Assembly: GCF_022631375.1 (NCBI RefSeq)
Contig: NZ_JALBGC010000006.1
Span: 1 to 64,000 of the forward strand
Length of the DNA: 64,000 nt
DNA from: Hymenobacter cyanobacteriorum
GTDB taxonomy: Bacteria > Bacteroidota > Bacteroidia > Cytophagales > Hymenobacteraceae
Reading direction: 5' to 3'
The notes beneath the pieces were generated by a model that was not told where the DNA came from, did no database searches, and saw nothing but the letters and a program-made list of their open reading frames with translations. A program made the translations under genes and the position numbers. Positions within the stretch are counted from its first letter, which is position 1; the number at the start of each line of letters is the position of its first letter. Below are positions 25,486 to 32,483 of the stretch, piece by piece.

Positions 25486-26583
25486 TTACGCGGCGGCTAC
25501 ACTTTTGCCGCCGTACCAGCGCCGCCGGAACCAGAACGCCAGGTTGACCAGCGCAATCAGGGCCGGCACCTCAATCAGCGGCCCAATCACCCCGGCGAAA
25601 GCCTGGCCCGAGTTCAAGCCAAACACCCCGATGGCCACGGCAATGGCAAGTTCAAAATTGTTGCCGGTAGCCGTGAAGGCAATGCTGGCGTTTTCGGCAT
25701 AGTCGGCCCCCAGGTACTTGCCGGCCGCGAAGCTGAGCACGAACATGATGGCGAAGTACAGGGCCAGCGGCAGCGCGATGCGCAGCACGTCCAGCGGCAC
25801 TTGCACAATGGTTTCGCCCTTCAAACTGAACATGACCACGATGGTGAGCAGCAGCGCCACCAGCGTAATCGGACTAATGGCCGGGATGAACACTTGCTCA
25901 TACCACTCATTGCCTTTCAGCCGGCGCAGCATGGTGCGCGAGAGGAATCCGGCGGCAAACGGGATGCCCAGATAAATGAGCACGCTCTGCGCAATGTCCC
26001 AGATGCCAATGTTCACCGCGTAGCCTTTCAGCCCAAAGTAAGGCGGCAGCACCGTAATAAACAGCCAGGCCAGCACCGAGTAAAACAGCACTTGGAAAAT
26101 TGAGTTGAGGGCCACCAGCCCGGCCGCGTACTCGCGGCTGCCGTCGGCCAGGTCGTTCCACACCAGCACCATGGCAATGCAGCGGGCAATGCCAATCAGA
26201 ATCAGGCCCATCATGTATTCGGGCTTGTCGGGCAGCAGCCAGATGGCCAGGAAAAACATGAGCAGCGGCCCCACAATCCAGTTCAGAAACAGCGACAGGC
26301 CGATAATGCGCGTGTTCTTAAAGACTTTCGGCAGCTCTTCGTACTTCACCTTGGCCAGCGGCGGGTACATCATCAAAATCAGCCCGATGGCCAGCGGCAC
26401 GTTCACCGTGCCCACCGAGAAGTAGCTGATGGCCCCGTTAATACCGGGCACGAAGTAACCCAGGCCCACCCCCAGCGCCATGGCCAGGAATATCCACAGG
26501 GTCAGGCCCCGGTCGAGGCCGGAGAGTTTCTTTTCGGCCAGTACGGCGGGGGCCGGGGCCAGGGGAATGCTAGAGGGTTGCAT
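25486..26583 (-). CDS. acr3: Arsenite efflux permease Acr3
   Basis: A 365-residue ten-helix arsenite exporter of the Acr3/ArsB2 (BASS superfamily) type. The signature segment with the essential cysteine is [20 protein letters not shown], and the helix-9-like [18 protein letters not shown] with conserved asparagines follows. Length is normal for the family. The start codon (26583) overlaps the end of the acetyltransferase gene by 14 bases, so the genes are translated together. Confidence 0.95.
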   Translation of the reverse strand: MQPSSIPLAPAPAVLAEKKLSGLDRGLTLWIFLAMALGVGLGYFVPGINGAISYFSVGTVNVPLAIGLILMMYPPLAKVKYEELPKVFKNTRIIGLSLFLNWIVGPLLMFFLAIWLLPDKPEYMMGLILIGIARCIAMVLVWNDLADGSREYAAGLVALNSIFQVLFYSVLAWLFITVLPPYFGLKGYAVNIGIWDIAQSVLIYLGIPFAAGFLSRTMLRRLKGNEWYEQVFIPAISPITLVALLLTIVVMFSLKGETIVQVPLDVLRIALPLALYFAIMFVLSFAAGKYLGADYAENASIAFTATGNNFELAIAVAIGVFGLNSGQAFAGVIGPLIEVPALIALVNLAFWFRRRWYGGKSVAAA

Positions 26584-27121
26584 AGGTTTTGGGAACAGGA
26601 GAAATAAGGGGCGACACTTCCACGCCGACGACTGCGCTACGGCGTTCGAGCAGCACCACGGAGCGCCAGACGCCATGCAGCTGGCCCATGCGTTCGCGGT
26701 GGCCGACTTCCCGGAAGCCGGCCCCGGCGTAAATGCTGATGGTGGTGGTGTTTTCGGGAAAGACGCTGGCTTGCAGCAGCCACATGCCGTGCGCTTCCGA
26801 TTCGCTGACCAGTGCTTCCAGCAGTTGCCGGCCAACGCCCCGGCCCCGCGCAAAACCGGCGACGTAGACCTGCACATCGGCCACGCCCTGGTACACCGCA
26901 CGCCCGGAAATGGGGGCCAGGGCCGCCCAGCCGAGCACTTGGTTGCTTTGGCCGTAGCCTTCATCGACGGCTACCAGCCGGCTGTGGGGCAAACAGGTCT
27001 GGTGCCACTCTTTCCAGGAAGGAACGTCGGTTTGGAACGTAGCATCTCCGCTGGCAATGCCTTGCTCGTAGATGCCCTTTACCTGATTCCAGTGCGCAAT
27101 GGTGAGGGGGTAAATCGTCAT
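26570..27121 (-). CDS. ArsN-like GNAT acetyltransferase
   Basis: A 183-residue GNAT-fold N-acetyltransferase of the phosphinothricin acetyltransferase group. The N-terminal [20 protein letters not shown], the acetyl-CoA motif [20 protein letters not shown] and the C-terminal [20 protein letters not shown] are typical. In ars operons such enzymes (ArsN1) acetylate trivalent organoarsenicals or antimetabolites such as arsinothricin; this is inferred from context. The ATG at 27121 starts the domain; the upstream open frame is noise. Confidence 0.84.
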   Translation of the reverse strand: MTIYPLTIAHWNQVKGIYEQGIASGDATFQTDVPSWKEWHQTCLPHSRLVAVDEGYGQSNQVLGWAALAPISGRAVYQGVADVQVYVAGFARGRGVGRQLLEALVSESEAHGMWLLQASVFPENTTTISIYAGAGFREVGHRERMGQLHGVWRSVVLLERRSAVVGVEVSPLISPVPKTYATL

Positions 27122-27149
27122 GGTATCCGCCAGTAAGTGCGCGAACGGG

Positions 27150-27593
27150 TTATTTGCGGTTAAGCAGGTAGGCCCCGAGGGCCAGAAACAGCACCCCCGC
27201 CAGCTTGGCCAGCGAAAAGTTGCTGCGGGCCAGCCCCAGCAGGCCAAACTGGTCGAAGAGCAGGGCGGTCAGCAGCTGGCCGGCAACCACGAGGGCGAAG
27301 AGCGGGGCCGCGCCCACCCGGTGCAGCGAAAAGGTGATGGCCGCGATGTACACCATCCCGAGGGCCCCACCAGTCCACTGGTACCATTTCAGCTGCTGGA
27401 CGGCGGCCAGGGGCGGCAAAGGGGCCTGATTGGCCACCAGCACCGCCCCGGCCGCCAGACTGCCCACCAAGTACGAGATGAGCACCGCCCACATCACGCT
27501 GTGCAGCGTGCCCCGTAGCTGGCTGTTGACCGCCGATTGCGTCGTCAGCGCGGCCCCGGCCAGCACCAGGACCAGGAGCGAGAGGTATTTCAT
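27150..27593 (-). CDS. DUF606/YdcZ-type DMT transporter
   Basis: A 147-residue five-helix membrane protein of the DMT superfamily, DUF606/YdcZ type (PF04657). It begins LVLAGAALTTQSAVNSQLRG and contains HSVMWAVLISYLVGSLAAG and LFDQFGLLGLARSNFSLAKL, all typical of the family. It is not a classical arsenic gene; its place between the phosphoesterase and acetyltransferase genes in the same operon suggests that it exports an arsenic-related or other toxic organic compound. Confidence 0.83.
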   Translation of the reverse strand: MKYLSLLVLVLAGAALTTQSAVNSQLRGTLHSVMWAVLISYLVGSLAAGAVLVANQAPLPPLAAVQQLKWYQWTGGALGMVYIAAITFSLHRVGAAPLFALVVAGQLLTALLFDQFGLLGLARSNFSLAKLAGVLFLALGAYLLNRK

Positions 27594-27608
27594 GGCCGGA
27601 AAAAGTGG

Positions 27609-28382
27609 TTAGTACGCCTTGCGCAGCATGTCGGCGTACTCGTTGGGCAGCGGCGAGGCCTCTACCGCCTGGGCGGCCTTTTCCACGTCGTATTCCACGC
27701 GAATCAGCTCCGAGCGCACACTATGCGGGTCGGTCAGCTTCGTGTTCTCGTCCAGGTGCAGCAGCTGGTACGCCGCCCGGGGGTCGCCGTCCTTGGGCTT
27801 GCCCACCGAGCCAATGTTCAGCGCGTGGCGGTAGCGGGTTTCGCCGGCCACCTCGTAGGCAAACGTGCGATGATAGGGCTTGTGGGTGTGGCCAAAGAGC
27901 ATGATATCGGCGTTGGCCTCGGCCAGCACCCGCAGAAAGCTGGCCTCGGGCCGGTCCTCAAACAGGTATTCGTTGATTTTGCGCGGCGAGCCGTGCACCA
28001 TCAGCAAGTTGAGCGTGCAGGGCTCTTCCTGAAATTCCAACCGCATGTGCTTGGGCAGCAGACGCAGGTAGCGGCGCTCGTCGTCGCCCACAATGTGGTT
28101 GGTATAGGCAATGCTCTGCGCGCCCAGGTCCTTTTCCGTGTCGGTTTTGTAGGCGCAGCCGCAGTTGCTGCTGGCCAGCCCGATGCCCTGGTCATAGTTG
28201 CCGGCCAGCGTGGGAATGCCCCGCCGCCGCACCTCGTTCACCACTTCGTTGGGCCAGGGCGCGTAGCCCACCAGGTCGCCCAGGCAGAAAATCAGGTCGG
28301 GCCGGCGCTGCTCCATATCGGCCAGCACCGCTTCCAGGGCCGGCAGGTTGCCGTGCACGTCGGAGAAAAAGGCAATTGTCAT
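27609..28382 (-). CDS. YfcE/MJ0936-type metallophosphoesterase
   Basis: A 257-residue calcineurin-like metallophosphoesterase. Metal-binding motifs are AFFSDVHGNLPALE (D and H), FCLGDLVGYAP (GDxxG), LAGNYDQ (GN(H/Y)D), and near the C-terminus MVHGSP and MLFGHTHKPYH. The motif set is complete. Related genes occur in ars clusters and might act on an arsenylated or phosphorylated metabolite, but that is a guess. It follows a terminator-like hairpin, so it may have a separate promoter. Confidence 0.87.
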   Translation of the reverse strand: MTIAFFSDVHGNLPALEAVLADMEQRRPDLIFCLGDLVGYAPWPNEVVNEVRRRGIPTLAGNYDQGIGLASSNCGCAYKTDTEKDLGAQSIAYTNHIVGDDERRYLRLLPKHMRLEFQEEPCTLNLLMVHGSPRKINEYLFEDRPEASFLRVLAEANADIMLFGHTHKPYHRTFAYEVAGETRYRHALNIGSVGKPKDGDPRAAYQLLHLDENTKLTDPHSVRSELIRVEYDVEKAAQAVEASPLPNEYADMLRKAY

Positions 28383-28400
28383 CGCAAAGGGAAAGAAGAG

Positions 28401-28439
28401 GGAAATAAAACGGCGCGACCCCCGAGAGCCGCGCCGTTG
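28401..28439 (-). terminator. Intra-operon terminator
   Basis: A 9-bp GC-rich stem (AACGGCGCG with CGCGCCGTT) followed on the minus strand by TTTTATTT lies 7 bases past the DUF6428 stop codon. It would separate the arsR2/DUF6428 transcript from the downstream phosphoesterase-to-arsO genes, or attenuate it. Confidence 0.7.
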
Positions 28440-28445
28440 GTCACC

Positions 28446-28910
28446 TTAGCAGCACCCGCCACCCGGTGTGCACCCGCCGGCCGTTTGCAGCTGGGGCAGC
28501 GCAAACAGCTGGGCCGCCGGAATCCCGCAGGCATCTTGCGCCAGGCAGGCCGTCTGCTTTTGCGTCAGCACGAAGTCATTGCCTTCGCGCGTCAGCCCAA
28601 ACTTGCCGATGGTGGTCTGCTGGTATTCCACCTCAATTTCCAGGTCCTCCGTGCCCAGAATGCGCTGCGACAACTCCAGGATGTGCAGGAATTTTAGCGG
28701 AGCCAGCCGGTGGTCGTAGTCGCCGGCCTCCCAGAGCTGGAAGTTGGCCACCGTTTCCCGGCGCTCCACGCCGCCGCAGTCGATGAAATGCTTGCTCACC
28801 AAGCCTACTTCCGTGACGTGGAAATGGGATGGCAGATACTCGCCCGAGGGCAGGCGGAAATTGACAGCTTCTACTTCGGCCAGGGCCTGCTTGATTTCAG
28901 AAATTTTCAT
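28446..28910 (-). CDS. DUF6428-family protein with Cys-rich tail
   Basis: A 154-residue cytosolic protein, recognised as the DUF6428 type often found behind arsR in Bacteroidota. It begins MKISEIKQALAEVEAVNFRL and contains ADPLHILELSQRILG-like helices. The tail GGCTPGGGCC, together with the cysteines in QKQTACLAQDACG, gives five clustered cysteines suited to bind trivalent arsenic. Function is unknown; a metallochaperone or sensor role is an inference. Start at 28910. Confidence 0.8.
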   Translation of the reverse strand: MKISEIKQALAEVEAVNFRLPSGEYLPSHFHVTEVGLVSKHFIDCGGVERRETVANFQLWEAGDYDHRLAPLKFLHILELSQRILGTEDLEIEVEYQQTTIGKFGLTREGNDFVLTQKQTACLAQDACGIPAAQLFALPQLQTAGGCTPGGGCC

Positions 28911-28950
28911 GGCGTTGCTTCGTAAAATGGGGGTGAAAAGCGGCTGGTGG

Positions 28951-29301
28951 TTAGCAGGCACACGCATCGTTGGGCCCGCAGGCCGCGCCACTCGTGGCCT
29001 CGATGAAAAAGGCGGTGAACTGCTGGTGCACCTGGTGCAGCAATTCGGTATTGAGGCAGTAGCAAACGGTGAGCCCGTCGATTTCGCCGCGTATCAAATC
29101 CAGCGCTTTCAGCTCCTGCAAGTGCTGAAACACCGTGGTGCGCGAGAGCGGCAGCTCGGCCGCAATGTCCCCGGAAATGCAGGTTTGCTTGCTGGCCAGA
29201 AACTGAATGATGGCCACCCGCGCCGGGTGGGCCAGGGCCTTGGCCACGCGGGCCAAGTACTGTTGCTCCGCCGTGAAGGCGGACGTTTTAGCGTAAGTCA
29301 T
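28951..29301 (-). CDS. arsR: ArsR-family repressor (second copy) with Cys-rich tail
   Basis: A 116-residue ArsR/SmtB repressor. Core motifs are RVAKALAHPARVAIIQFLAS, CISGDIAAELPLSRTTVFQH and LQELKALDLIRGEIDG. Cysteines occur at TCISGD, at VCYC and in the C-terminal CGPNDACAC, more than in the first ArsR copy, which suggests that this one is the arsenite sensor. It is about 45% similar by eye to the first copy in the core. It is the second gene of the operon and overlaps the preceding gene by 14 bases. Confidence 0.9.
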   Translation of the reverse strand: MTYAKTSAFTAEQQYLARVAKALAHPARVAIIQFLASKQTCISGDIAAELPLSRTTVFQHLQELKALDLIRGEIDGLTVCYCLNTELLHQVHQQFTAFFIEATSGAACGPNDACAC

Positions 29302-29557
29302 TACGGGAAGCGGGTCGTTCGGTGGAGGCTGGCGCGGCGGTAGTAGCGGCCAGCAATTGATGAAGCAGGGTTTCGGCCCGCTCGTAAGCGCGCTGCTCGG
29401 CGGCTTCCAGCCGCTGCTGGCCGCCGCCGCCGGGCTGGCCATTGTACCCCTGGGTCTGGAGCCGGAGGCCTTCCAGCACGAGGCATTCGGTGCGTAGTAC
29501 CCGTTCGAGCACCACCTGCAGCAAGGGACGGTTCAGGATATCCGCGTTCGAAGACAT
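29288..29557 (-). CDS. Hypothetical helical protein, first gene of ars operon
   Basis: An 89-residue protein with no signal peptide, predicted mostly helical (NRPLLQVVLERVLRTECLVL; AAEQRAYERAETLLHQLLAA) around a Gly/Gln linker. I do not recognise it. The ATG at 29557 is preferred to one further upstream that lies in the operator region. Its last 14 bases overlap the start of the second arsR, so the two are likely co-translated. Confidence 0.55.
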   Translation of the reverse strand: MSSNADILNRPLLQVVLERVLRTECLVLEGLRLQTQGYNGQPGGGGQQRLEAAEQRAYERAETLLHQLLAATTAAPASTERPASRNDLR

Positions 29558-29581
29558 AGGAGTCGGTAGCAAAGCCAGAAG

Positions 29582-29626
29582 TATGTCGCAAATATACGAC
29601 ATAATATGCCGTAAATTTACGACATA
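29582..29626 (-). promoter_or_regulatory. arsR: ars operon promoter with two ArsR-type operators
   Basis: Two adjacent palindromes occur 25 to 70 bases upstream of the first operon gene. The first (29582-29603) has perfect 7-bp arms TATGTCG/CGACATA. The second (about 29606-29625) has ATGCCGTAAAT/ATTTACGACAT arms with one mismatch. On the minus strand a TATATTTG -7 box (29596-29589) lies inside the first palindrome, and the second covers the -33 position. This is the arrangement expected for an autoregulated ArsR operator. Confidence 0.75.
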
Positions 29627-29670
29627 GATTCTTTTTCTTTGTTGCGCACCGCTCAGCGGCCCCGGTTACC

Positions 29671-30318
29671 ATGAATTCCACTTTGTCGCTCTTGCTGCTC
29701 TGGGGCCCAGCTGTCCGCGCCCAGCAGCCCGCACCGGCGTCCGCTGCCTCGTTGCTTGCCTTTCAACAAGCCCACCTCGGCCGGATACTGTTCAGCGCCA
29801 CGCGCATTCCTCCCACTGGATACGCTGATGACGCGCACTATATCGGGTACCACGCCCACACCCTCACGCCCAAAAGCAGCTTGTACCTGACGGCTTTCCT
29901 GACCACCTCGCTTCCCGATGCCCTGGCCCGCCTCGCCCCCGACGCGCAACGCACCGATTTCATGAAAAGGGGCAGCTTCCAATACTGTTTTTACGTCGAC
30001 AACGAGCTGGTCTACACCGCCTACTTGCAGCCCGAGCCGCAATACCTCATAGAGGAAAACGCGCAACCCGTGCTGCACCAGCCCGTGCTTGCCCCTGAAA
30101 CTTCCCGCCGAAAAAGCCAGTCGCTATGGGCGAATCTGCTGGCCAATGGGGGCAAAAAAGCGTTAGCCGAGGGGTCCCACATGCTCCGGCTGGTCATTCG
30201 GCCCTACATCCAAAGCCCGCTGTTGCAGGTCGGCCCGGTGCTCGCCGACGGTCAGGTTGCACTAAATGTCACACGCCACGCCGCTCCCGCTAGAGCCGCT
30301 GCCCTCGTTGCCCCGTAG
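29671..30318 (+). CDS. Secreted hypothetical protein in the transposon
   Basis: A 215-residue protein with a signal peptide (ends AVRAQQ). Recognisable features are FQQAHLGRILFSATRIPPTG and SFQYCFYVDNELVYTAYLQP, but I cannot assign a family. It is read divergently from the ars operon, 113 bases from the start of its first gene. The double ArsR operator lies between them and could control both. It may be a passenger unrelated to arsenic. Confidence 0.65.
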   Translation: MNSTLSLLLLWGPAVRAQQPAPASAASLLAFQQAHLGRILFSATRIPPTGYADDAHYIGYHAHTLTPKSSLYLTAFLTTSLPDALARLAPDAQRTDFMKRGSFQYCFYVDNELVYTAYLQPEPQYLIEENAQPVLHQPVLAPETSRRKSQSLWANLLANGGKKALAEGSHMLRLVIRPYIQSPLLQVGPVLADGQVALNVTRHAAPARAAALVAP

Positions 30319-30490
30319 CTTCTGCCCCAAGAGCTACCACCAAGTAGTCCGTCACATCGAACAAATCCTCAACGACTGCGACGACCCTGTCCGTTTCACG
30401 CCCACCGGCCGGAAGATGTTGGACCAAACCACCGGGTAAATGGCCGTGGAAGTAATGAAAGTGTACCTCCAGCGCTCCAACGACCGCTAA
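30266..30490 (+). pseudogene. Small ORF interrupted by an in-frame stop
   Basis: A frame of 57 codons starts MSHATPLPLEPLPSLPRS and includes YHQVVRHIEQILNDCDDPVR with a helix-like character. It stops at 30439, but the same frame continues with MAVEVMKVYLQRSNDR to a second stop at 30490. The continuation looks coherent, so the first stop may be a nonsense mutation. Unrecognised family. It overlaps the end of the preceding gene in another frame. Confidence 0.35.
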
Positions 30491-30514
30491 AATTTGCTTT
30501 ACAAGGTTCGTCCG

Positions 30515-30634
30515 GGTGTTGTTAAAACAAGTAAGGCAAACCCTCCGACTCGAAGGTTTTGAATCGATGTCTGGCCCTGGCAGCCCTTTTTCAGCCCTTA
30601 ACGTACTATATTTTCCGTTTTCTGAGAGGACCCC
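30515..30634 (-). repeat. Right extended terminal repeat of the arsenic transposon
   Basis: Inverted copy of 23392-23510, including the perfect 38-bp terminal repeat at 30597-30634. The target duplication AGCTA follows directly, and the last three bases of it (CTA) are the stop codon of the adjacent crcB gene on the minus strand. Confidence 0.92.
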
Positions 30635-30636
30635 AG

Positions 30637-31014
30637 CTAGATAAACCGGGCCGCCCAGAAGCCCAAAAAGGCCGCCAGCATGCCCACCAGCAGGCTGCCG
30701 GCGGCGTACGCGGCCAGCAGCACCAGTTCGCTGGTGCGGGCCAGCGTCACGCTCTCGTAGGCGAACGTGGAAAAGGTGGTGAAGCCCCCGCAAAAGCCCG
30801 TGGTCAGGAACAGCCGCCACGAGAGCGACACCTCGGTGTGCCGCTCGAAGAAGCCCAGAAATAAGCCAATGAGCAGGCAGCCGATGATGTTGACCAGAAA
30901 CGTGCCCAGCGGAAAGCCCACCGGCACGAAGCGCAGAAAATACTGCTGCACCCAGTAGCGGCTCACCGACCCGATAAAGCCTCCCAGGCCAATAAACAAC
31001 ACCGAACGGTTCAT
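30637..31014 (-). CDS. crcB: Fluoride exporter CrcB/FluC
   Basis: A 125-residue fluoride channel subunit. Family motifs are GGFIGSVSRYWVQQYF, GTFLVNIIGCLLIGLF, GFCGGFTTFSTFAYE and a C-terminal AGSLLVGMLAAFLGFW. It has four helices and would work as a dual-topology dimer. The stop codon lies inside the target duplication of the arsenic transposon, so the gene end is unchanged. The neighbour at 31,100 is a shortened relative. Confidence 0.9.
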   Translation of the reverse strand: MNRSVLFIGLGGFIGSVSRYWVQQYFLRFVPVGFPLGTFLVNIIGCLLIGLFLGFFERHTEVSLSWRLFLTTGFCGGFTTFSTFAYESVTLARTSELVLLAAYAAGSLLVGMLAAFLGFWAARFI

Positions 31015-31099
31015 AAGAGCAGGTAAAGTAGTGGCGAAGGGAAAGCGCCTGGTAAGCATACGCGCCCGGCCGCCCGTCCGATGCCCCGGTGGGCCAGCG

Positions 31100-31402
31100 C
31101 TAGAAAAGACGGGCCAGCCACAGCCCCAGCCACCCAAAGAGGAGGCCCGTGAGCAGGCTGCCCCCGGCGTAGAGCAGCGTGATGCCCAAAGGCAGCGGGC
31201 GCGAAAAGCCCTCATACATGACGTGCAGGAAGGCCGTGAAGCTCACAATGACCACCAGGTAAAAAGGGAGCTGCGGCCCCAGCGGGCGCAGCAGCCGGTC
31301 GTAGAGGCCCAGCAAGTACCCGAGTCCCAGGCAGGTGCCCCACACCAGCAGCACAGTGAAAAGCGGCAGGCCGCCCGGCAGCAGGGGAGCAGTGGCTGAC
31401 AT
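31100..31402 (-). CDS. Shortened CrcB-like membrane protein
   Basis: A 100-residue membrane protein whose last half (LLYAGGSLLTGLLFGWLGLW, LARLF) matches the CrcB C-terminus, and LLVWGTCLGLGYLLGLYDRL resembles the second-helix region. The asparagine of the LVNIIG motif and the FTTFST motif are not conserved (VSFTAFLHVMYEG instead), and it is about 20 residues short. It probably forms a heteromer with the CrcB encoded 85 bases downstream, or has lost fluoride transport. Confidence 0.7.
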   Translation of the reverse strand: MSATAPLLPGGLPLFTVLLVWGTCLGLGYLLGLYDRLLRPLGPQLPFYLVVIVSFTAFLHVMYEGFSRPLPLGITLLYAGGSLLTGLLFGWLGLWLARLF

Positions 31403-31527
31403 AGCAAAGCGAATAGTAGCAGTGCGGGCGGGCCATCGGCCCAACCCCTGCGTAAGATGGGCATAAACCCGCAATTGGGCGCGCCTCATGGGGTTGCCGC
31501 CGCTGACAACGCCTTGTGTTTGTGCTG

Positions 31528-32475
31528 ATGCCGTTTCTTCGTTTGCCGTCCGCGCTACGCCGCTGGCCGGGCCGGTGGCTGGTTCTGGCCGGCCTCACGG
31601 CCTGTACCGTGGCCCGGCAACTGCCCCCGCCCCGGCCCCATGAAAGCGCCTGCGCCCCGGCCCACCCACTGGCCGAGCCCCCCGGGCTGTGCCGCCAGTC
31701 AGGTGTTGAGTTGGCCGCCGATACGGCCCTGATTCATCAATTAACCCCAATGCTTCTTAACGCCGCCAACGCCGCCGGGTTGGTGCCCCGCCTGCGGGCC
31801 CTACGGCGTACGCCTCCCGGTTCGGCGGCCCACCAGATGCTAGCCCACCAGTTGCGCCAGCAAGTGGCCCGCCTGAGCGCCGTGGTGCAGCAAGCCCGCG
31901 CCGAGCTGCGCTGCGAGCAGGACCGCGCCGCCGCGCTGGCCACCGAGCTGCAAGCCGCCGCCGATGCCCACTGCCGCCACCTGCTGCTGCTCGCCCTGGG
32001 GCTGGGCCTGACCGGCCTGCTCTCGTTTCCGGTGCTGAAGCCGCGCACGACGCGGGCGTTTTTCGCGCAGGCCCCCGGCGTCGTCTGCCTGCTGGTGGCC
32101 GCCGGGGCGGCGTGGAGCGGCACCCAGGCCCCGGTGCCCGAAGCCAGCTTTGCCCATCCGCGCAACGCGCTAGGCGACGTCCGGCACGGACCGGCGGTGG
32201 CGTCCGCGCTGCCGCCCACCGTGTGGGCTTACCTCACGCAGCCAGCGGGCCAAGCCCCGGCCGCGCCCTCCCGGCAGGCGCAGCTGCGGGCGCGGTGGCG
32301 GACAGTGGGCCGCCGCCTGCCCGGCTCGCACCTCACGCAGCTGCTCTACGAGCAGGGCGGCCTTTACCGCCCCGCTGAGCTGCGCGTGCGGGCCCAACTG
32401 CTGGGCGAGCTGGACGCCCAGGTGCAGCCGCTGGAAACGCAGCTGCGGGCGCTGGCCGCTACCCTGGCGGAGTAG
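31528..32475 (+). CDS. Paralogous envelope lipoprotein A
   Basis: A 315-residue probable lipoprotein (lipobox LAGLTAC, cysteine near 26). After a helical region (about 70-145) come two hydrophobic segments (LLLLALGLGLTGLLSFPVL and GVVCLLVAAGAAW), then a conserved HPRNALGDVRHGPA and a helical C-terminus. It is a paralogue of the gene at 33,646, with the same layout and motif. No function is known for this family. ATG 31528 is taken over the GTG at 31516. Confidence 0.72.
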   Translation: MPFLRLPSALRRWPGRWLVLAGLTACTVARQLPPPRPHESACAPAHPLAEPPGLCRQSGVELAADTALIHQLTPMLLNAANAAGLVPRLRALRRTPPGSAAHQMLAHQLRQQVARLSAVVQQARAELRCEQDRAAALATELQAAADAHCRHLLLLALGLGLTGLLSFPVLKPRTTRAFFAQAPGVVCLLVAAGAAWSGTQAPVPEASFAHPRNALGDVRHGPAVASALPPTVWAYLTQPAGQAPAAPSRQAQLRARWRTVGRRLPGSHLTQLLYEQGGLYRPAELRVRAQLLGELDAQVQPLETQLRALAATLAE

Positions 32476-32483
32476 CGCTGAGG

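Larger units (their letters stand above)
23392..30634. mobile_element. Tn3-family-type non-autonomous transposon carrying arsenic resistance
   Basis: A 7,243-bp element bounded by perfect 38-bp terminal inverted repeats (23392-23429 and 30597-30634) beginning GGGGTCCTCTCAGAAAACGG. These repeats closely resemble the 38-bp ends of Tn3/Tn21-family transposons, which share the inner block CTCAGAAAACGGAAAATA. A 5-bp direct repeat AGCTA flanks it on both sides (23387-23391 and 30635-30639), the target duplication expected for this family. Inside are arsenic-resistance genes but no tnpA transposase and no resolvase, so it must depend on a transposase supplied in trans or has lost its own. Confidence 0.93.

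Noticed and set aside
30290-30820. Minus-strand 176-residue frame through the right transposon end
   Set aside because: It runs across the crcB gene in the wrong frame and through the terminal repeat; no domain or start signal supports it.
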